Assembly: GCA_028723145.1 (NCBI GenBank)
Contig: JAQYFM010000174.1
Coordinates: 1 to 28,181, forward strand
Reading direction: 5' to 3'
Length of the DNA: 28,181 nt
Source of the DNA: Spirochaetales bacterium
GTDB taxonomy: Bacteria; Spirochaetota; Spirochaetia; Sphaerochaetales; Sphaerochaetaceae
Shown piece by piece: positions 24,723-28,181 of this stretch. A program made the translations under genes and the position numbers. The notes under the pieces were generated by a model. The model searched no databases. It was not told the origin of the DNA and worked only from the letters and a program-made list of their open reading frames with translations. The stretch's first letter is position 1; the number at the start of each line of letters is the position of its first letter.

Positions 24723-25488
24723 TACTTATATAGCATCCTCTTCTTTTTATCATAGGTTTGATGTTAGAGCAAAAATCATTTTTACTCTATTAATGTGCAT
24801 CTCTGTATTCTTTGAAATGCCACTTAGTATGCATTACTTATTAATTGTATTAATAACATTATTATCATTAATTTCTGTTAAGCTTAAGGTAACACTTCAT
24901 AACATCAAGCTATTGCTCCCCGTAACAATTTTTATGGTTTTATTTATGCCTCTTCAAGAAAGAAGTGGAAGTGTTCTCTTAAGCTATCATGGTTTTACTA
25001 TCATCACATATGAAGGACTACATATTGTACAGGTGTTAATTTCAAGATTTTATTTTATCTCTTTAATTTGCACACTGTTACTTGAAACTTCCACTAGTAG
25101 AGATATTTTACTTGCTTTAAAGAGCTTTAAACTCCCCGATTCAGCTTGTATGGTGCTCTCCCTAGCTCTTAGATTTATTCCTTCGTTTGCTTCAACTTTT
25201 AGTAGAATAAAAGATAGTCAAAGATTAAGACTTCCAAATCCAGAGAGTGCAGATAGTGAGAAGAAATCATTTACCAAGCTTATTCCAACATTCACTTCAG
25301 CTCTAGTTGTAGCTTTAAAAAGTATAAATACAACAGCTGCAGCATTGGACCTAAGAGGGTATGGAAGAAAGAGAAAAAAATCTGAATTTCATAGTCTTCC
25401 TGGAGGAATAAAACTGTTTACACATTTGGCTATTAGCATTATTATTCCTGCTATATTTTTATTGACCTTGGAGGCTATAAATGTCTAA
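24712..25488 (+). CDS. ecfT: ECF transporter transmembrane component EcfT
   Basis: EcfT links the ATPases to the substrate-binding S component. The protein has 258 residues with about five to six spans; HRFDVRAKIIFTLL opens the first span as in other EcfT proteins. The coupling-helix motifs are SRIKDSQRLR, a divergent form, and ALDLRGYG, the usual ARG-type motif with Leu for Ala. I place the start at ATG 24712, with GGAG at 24702-24705; the ATG at 24700 is in frame but overlaps this site. The gene overlaps ecfA by 11 bases and the S-component gene by eight. Confidence 0.9.
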   Translation: MQINTYIASSSFYHRFDVRAKIIFTLLMCISVFFEMPLSMHYLLIVLITLLSLISVKLKVTLHNIKLLLPVTIFMVLFMPLQERSGSVLLSYHGFTIITYEGLHIVQVLISRFYFISLICTLLLETSTSRDILLALKSFKLPDSACMVLSLALRFIPSFASTFSRIKDSQRLRLPNPESADSEKKSFTKLIPTFTSALVVALKSINTTAAALDLRGYGRKRKKSEFHSLPGGIKLFTHLAISIIIPAIFLLTLEAINV

Positions 25489-25996
25489 AGAAAAGAGTAG
25501 TACAGTAAAAATTGCAACCCTTGCAATTTGTATTGCTGTAGTATGTGTTTTTACAATGGTTATAAAGATTCCAACAGCAAGAGGATATCTTAATCCATGT
25601 GATGTAGCTATATGTTTTATTGCATACACACTTGGTCCTGTAACCGCTGGATTATCAGCAGGAATTGGAACCGCCTTAGCAGATGCTCTCGGAGGTTATC
25701 CACAATGGGCAATTATTAGCTTTATTGTTCATGGTTTAGAAGGCCTTTTGATGGCATTAATTATGAATAAGGATGAAATTACATTAGCAAGAAAGATTAT
25801 TGCAGGTATCGTTTGTATGGTAGTTGTAGCTGGTGGCTATTGCCTCTTAGCAGGTATGTTCTTAACAGGCTTTCCAACTGCTATTGCTGAAATTCCTGGT
25901 AATTTAATTCAAAGTGGTGTAGGTGTTGTTGCTGGCTTTATTTTAAGCGAAGCAGTAAGGAAGGCTTATCCACCTGTAAAGACAATATCTTGGTAG
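25481..25996 (+). CDS. ECF transporter S component (PF07155-like)
   Basis: The 171-residue protein has about five to six hydrophobic spans and the pattern typical of the PF07155-like S components: GYLNPCDVAICFIAYTLG, then AGLSAGIGTALADALGGYP and FIVHGLEGLLMALI. S components bind the vitamin and dock on EcfT. Members of this group include proteins linked to riboflavin, hydroxymethylpyrimidine and pyridoxine uptake; the substrate here is not fixed by sequence. GGAGG at 25470-25474 precedes the start. With its own EcfA-EcfA' and EcfT next to it, this is either a dedicated transporter or a module shared with other S components elsewhere. Confidence 0.85.
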   Translation: MSKEKSSTVKIATLAICIAVVCVFTMVIKIPTARGYLNPCDVAICFIAYTLGPVTAGLSAGIGTALADALGGYPQWAIISFIVHGLEGLLMALIMNKDEITLARKIIAGIVCMVVVAGGYCLLAGMFLTGFPTAIAEIPGNLIQSGVGVVAGFILSEAVRKAYPPVKTISW

Positions 25997-26000
25997 AACT

Positions 26001-27548
26001 ATGGAAAAGAATCACGATACTGTAATTGTTTTAGATTTTGGTGCTCAATATAGCCAGCTTATTGCTAGAAGAGTTAGAGAGCTTGGAGTATACAGTCAAA
26101 TTGTACCTTTCAATACTAGTGCAGAGGAAATAAAAAAAATGGCTCCGAAGGGAATTATTTTCTCAGGTGGTCCTGCATCAGTAAGCCAAGCTCTTTCACC
26201 TAGGCCTGATAAAGAAATCTTTAATCTTAATATTCCTATCCTTGGAATATGTTATGGTTTACAAGTAATGTCTCTTTTACTTGGTGGTCATGTTACATGT
26301 CCAGAAAAAAAGGAATATGGTATTGCTAATATCAATATTATAAAAGCGAGTAAGCTATTAAAAGATGTTTCAAACCTTTCTCAGGTTTGGATGAGCCATG
26401 GAGATAGCGTAGATAAAATCCCTGAAGGCTTTAGCACAACTGCAAACACTCCAAACTGTCCATATACAGTAATTGAAGATGAAAAAAGAAACTTTTATGG
26501 AGTTCAGTTCCACCCTGAAGTAGTACACTCTGTTGAAGGTCAAAAGATGCTTTCTAATTTCGTTCTTGATATTTGTAAAGCTAAAGCTGACTGGAATATG
26601 GGTAACTTCATAAATGAAGCAGTTGAGAGTATTAGAAAAGAAGTTGGCGATGGACAAGTCTTGTGTGGATTATCTGGTGGTGTTGACTCCTCTGTTGCAG
26701 CTGTATTAATTCATAAAGCTATTGGTGATAAGCTTGTGTGTGTATTTGTTAATAACGGTATGCTCAGAAAGAATGAAGCCCAAAACGTTCTTGACCTTTT
26801 TGGTAAGCACTTTAATATGAGACTTCAATATGCAGATGCAGAAGATATGTTCTTAACAGCTTTGAAGGGTAAAACTGATCCTGAGGATAAGAGAAAAACT
26901 ATTGGTAAGCTCTTTGTTGATACTTTCTACAATGAAGCAAGAAAGTGTGGTGAGATTACTCACTTAGCACAAGGTACTCTATATCCAGATATTGTTGAAT
27001 CAAAATCTCCATTTGGAGGTCCTACCTCAACAATTAAATCCCACCACAATGTAGGTGGCCTTCCTGAAGATTTAAAGTGGAAGTTACTTGAACCTTTAAA
27101 AGAGCTTTTTAAAGATGAAGTAAGAGAACTTGGTAGAGAGTTAGGCCTTCCTGAAGAACTAGTAGACCGTCATCCATTCCCTGGTCCAGGTCTTGGTGTT
27201 AGATGTATTGGAGAAGTAACTAAAGAGCGTCTCGATACCTTAAGAGATGTAGATGCTATCTTTATTGAGGAAATAAGAAATGCTGGACTTTACCATGAAA
27301 TTTGGCAAGCTCTTGCTGATTTATTACCTGTAAAGAGCGTTGGCGTACAAGGTGATGAAAGGACTTATAGAGAAGTTTGTACTCTACGTGCTGTTACTAG
27401 CCAAGATGCTATGACCGCAGATTGGTATCGCCTCCCATATGATGTAATGCAAAAATGTGCTTCTAGAATATGTAATGAAGTAAAAGGTGTTAATAGAGTC
27501 CTTTATGATATCACTTCAAAACCACCAGCAACAATAGAGTGGGAATGA
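26001..27548 (+). CDS. guaA: GMP synthase (glutamine-hydrolysing)
   Basis: GuaA aminates XMP to GMP with ATP and glutamine. The 515-residue protein is full length. The class I glutamine amidotransferase domain has the nucleophile Cys84 in GICYG and the His171/Glu173 pair in FHPEV. The ATP-pyrophosphatase P-loop is LSGGVDSS (224-231). The dimerisation domain shows LYPDIVES, IKSHHNVGG, HPFPGPGLGVR and the terminal PPATIEWE. It follows the S-component gene by four bases with no room for its own promoter or a purine riboswitch, and is the last gene of the operon. Confidence 0.97.
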   Translation: MEKNHDTVIVLDFGAQYSQLIARRVRELGVYSQIVPFNTSAEEIKKMAPKGIIFSGGPASVSQALSPRPDKEIFNLNIPILGICYGLQVMSLLLGGHVTCPEKKEYGIANINIIKASKLLKDVSNLSQVWMSHGDSVDKIPEGFSTTANTPNCPYTVIEDEKRNFYGVQFHPEVVHSVEGQKMLSNFVLDICKAKADWNMGNFINEAVESIRKEVGDGQVLCGLSGGVDSSVAAVLIHKAIGDKLVCVFVNNGMLRKNEAQNVLDLFGKHFNMRLQYADAEDMFLTALKGKTDPEDKRKTIGKLFVDTFYNEARKCGEITHLAQGTLYPDIVESKSPFGGPTSTIKSHHNVGGLPEDLKWKLLEPLKELFKDEVRELGRELGLPEELVDRHPFPGPGLGVRCIGEVTKERLDTLRDVDAIFIEEIRNAGLYHEIWQALADLLPVKSVGVQGDERTYREVCTLRAVTSQDAMTADWYRLPYDVMQKCASRICNEVKGVNRVLYDITSKPPATIEWE

Positions 27549-27570
27549 TTATATTTTTAACGTGATAAAT

Positions 27571-27610
27571 AAATCGTTATAAGACAATTATTTGTTTTAT
27601 GACGATTTTT
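27571..27610 (+). terminator. Strong terminator after guaA
   Basis: A 17-bp stem (27571-27587 with 27592-27608, two G-T wobbles) around a TTAT loop begins 22 bases after the guaA stop and runs into a T-run (27606-27610). It closes the helicase-to-guaA operon and marks the edge of the conserved block. Confidence 0.88.
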
Positions 27611-28089
27611 ATTTTATGTCAATTATCGCTATTATTTCGGATTTTTCCTTCCAAATTCCTACCAGCGGGTATACGTATTATTTTTATTATCTGGACTTCT
27701 ATCATAAGTATGTAACCTCAGCTCTGGTCTCTGTGATGCAGAAAAGGAAGGACTTCCTTCCGACCACAAAGGGGCTTATCATGTTCTGGGAGGCTTATGT
27801 GAAATTTAGCATAGGCCGCCTTATGCGCAGGTTTTGAATATGTGGCGCTTTCAAGGTGCCGTCGTCTTAAGGATATCGGAATCAGCCGTCCTTATTTCAG
27901 AAAGGGATATCAGATATTCTACAGAGGCAATGATATTATTTTCACGATTTACAGAGGGTGTGGCTTGAAGATACATCCGAATTACCTTCGCATGATGATA
28001 TTCCTATGGTTGTTAAACATAGTTTTGTCGGCTTTTCTTCCGTAAATCACGCATCCATAGACTACGATATCCATTCAATATGCAGTACT
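27611..28089. other. Gene-poor stretch of foreign-looking composition
   Basis: No intact gene is seen on either strand. Open frames on the + strand (27592-27837 and 27842-28045) have no ribosome site, no recognisable motif and unusual residue content. Roughly 27660-28080 looks richer in G+C than the genes to the left, with words such as GGCCGCC that are rare there. The - strand carries a decayed IS66 transposase piece (listed separately). A 16-base palindrome lies at 27744-27759. The rest looks like degraded mobile or imported DNA. Confidence 0.6.
27660..27840 (-). pseudogene. Remnant of an IS66-family transposase (TnpC C-terminal region)
   Basis: Translated on the - strand, 27794 down to 27702 reads ASQNMISPFVVGRKSFLFC and continues ITETRAEVTYL before a stop. 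This matches the conserved end of the IS66 TnpC catalytic domain, which usually runs like AENxIRPFVVGRKxWLFxDTxxGAEAS. A stop codon lies just before it, in the place of the NN-AEN segment, and the expected continuation (a YSxxETAKAN-like stretch) seems to be in another frame (from about 27717 down: ILMIEV). The copy is thus broken by stops and at least one frameshift. No intact TnpA, TnpB or terminal inverted repeat is seen. The family match comes from recall of its conserved motif. Confidence 0.55.
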
Positions 28090-28181
28090 CTATAGAAGAA
28101 GTATCATCTGATTAAGATGGTTGTTGCTGTTTTTGTAAAGGTGGATGAATCCTTTTTTCTCATAATAGCCGATAAGATCGT
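28090..28181 (-). CDS. C-terminal fragment of a GNAT-like acetyltransferase (partial)
   Basis: On the - strand the frame entering from the right edge is open for 29 codons and stops with TAG at 28090-28092. It contains LIGYYEKKGFIHLYKNS and ends QMILLL. The YYEKKGF element followed by a final hydrophobic strand is typical of the last helix and strand of GNAT N-acetyltransferases, including small stand-alone and toxin-type members. Only the tail is visible, so substrate, length and whether it is intact are unknown. Confidence 0.5.
   Translation of the reverse strand, partial: DLIGYYEKKGFIHLYKNSNNHLNQMILLL

Noticed and set aside
25981..26001. Possible purine riboswitch before guaA
   Set aside because: Only four bases separate guaA from the previous gene, and no aptamer-like structure can fit there.
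26370..26657. Open frame on the - strand within guaA
   Set aside because: It is entirely covered by the well-conserved GMP synthase coding sequence and has no independent signal.
27744..27759. Palindrome AAGGAAG-GA-CTTCCTT, considered as an IS end or terminator
   Set aside because: The loop is only two bases with no T-run, and it lies inside the IS66 transposase remnant and not at an element boundary.
27592..28045. Two successive + strand open frames (81 and 67 codons) after guaA
   Set aside because: The first begins inside the guaA terminator, neither has a ribosome site or a recognisable motif, and the opposite strand carries a clear IS66 transposase signature across the same bases. They are best read as chance frames over decayed mobile DNA.
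1..28181. CRISPR array, tRNA or rRNA genes, phage or defence system
   Set aside because: No regularly spaced repeats, cloverleaf-like sequences, rRNA segments, or phage or defence protein motifs were seen on either strand.

Overview
The window reads as an ordinary chromosomal stretch from a low-G+C, AT-rich Gram-negative bacterium, most likely a host-associated spirochaete. Three things point that way: the order mnmE-mnmG-rsmG and the block polA-coaE-(membrane-anchored helical protein), both of which I recall from spirochaete genomes such as Borrelia; the EpmA/EpmB/EF-P lysylation set; and a partial upstream protein that ends like an outer-membrane beta-barrel. The lineage call is an inference from gene content, not a measured phylogeny.

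Layout. Bases 1-63 are the tail of a beta-barrel-like protein, closed by a strong terminator (86-113). Bases 124-5663 form one tight + strand operon: a small membrane protein, a PhnP-type metallo-beta-lactamase-fold hydrolase, polA, coaE and a membrane-anchored acidic helical protein. On the - strand, 5678-6718 is an EpmB/KamA radical SAM aminomutase, convergent to that operon. From 6811 to 8968 (+) come an MFS transporter and an EamA transporter. On the - strand, 8957-11671 holds epmA, efp and a DUF362 iron-sulfur protein, read in that order. The three parts of the EF-P beta-lysylation pathway (EpmB, EpmA and EF-P with a PGKG loop lysine) therefore sit within 6 kb.

From 11727 to 19296 (+) is a compact operon: mnmE, mnmG, rsmG, ftsK and a class IV aminotransferase. 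From 19383 to 27548 (+) is a second compact operon: DEAD-box RNA helicase, ABC exporter, PlsC-like acyltransferase, a complete ECF vitamin transporter (fused EcfA-EcfA', EcfT and a PF07155-type S component) and guaA, closed by a strong hairpin terminator (27571-27610). Most neighbours overlap by 1-17 bases, so translation is probably coupled.

After guaA the character changes. Bases 27611-28181 have richer, different composition and no intact gene. The - strand carries a decayed piece of an IS66-type transposase (around 27660-27840), and the right edge holds the C-terminal end of a GNAT-like acetyltransferase (28090-28181). This looks like the start of an accessory region.

I found no novel defence system, CRISPR array, tRNA or rRNA. 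The points most worth a second look are regulatory or structural: back-to-back promoters for epmA and mnmE that leave almost no 5' leader, a long hairpin reaching almost to the start codon of the DEAD-box helicase, terminator hairpins built from the last codons of convergent genes, CGC-biased codon use in efp, a CoaE P-loop ending GKD, a PolA motif A variant, and the IS66 remnant.
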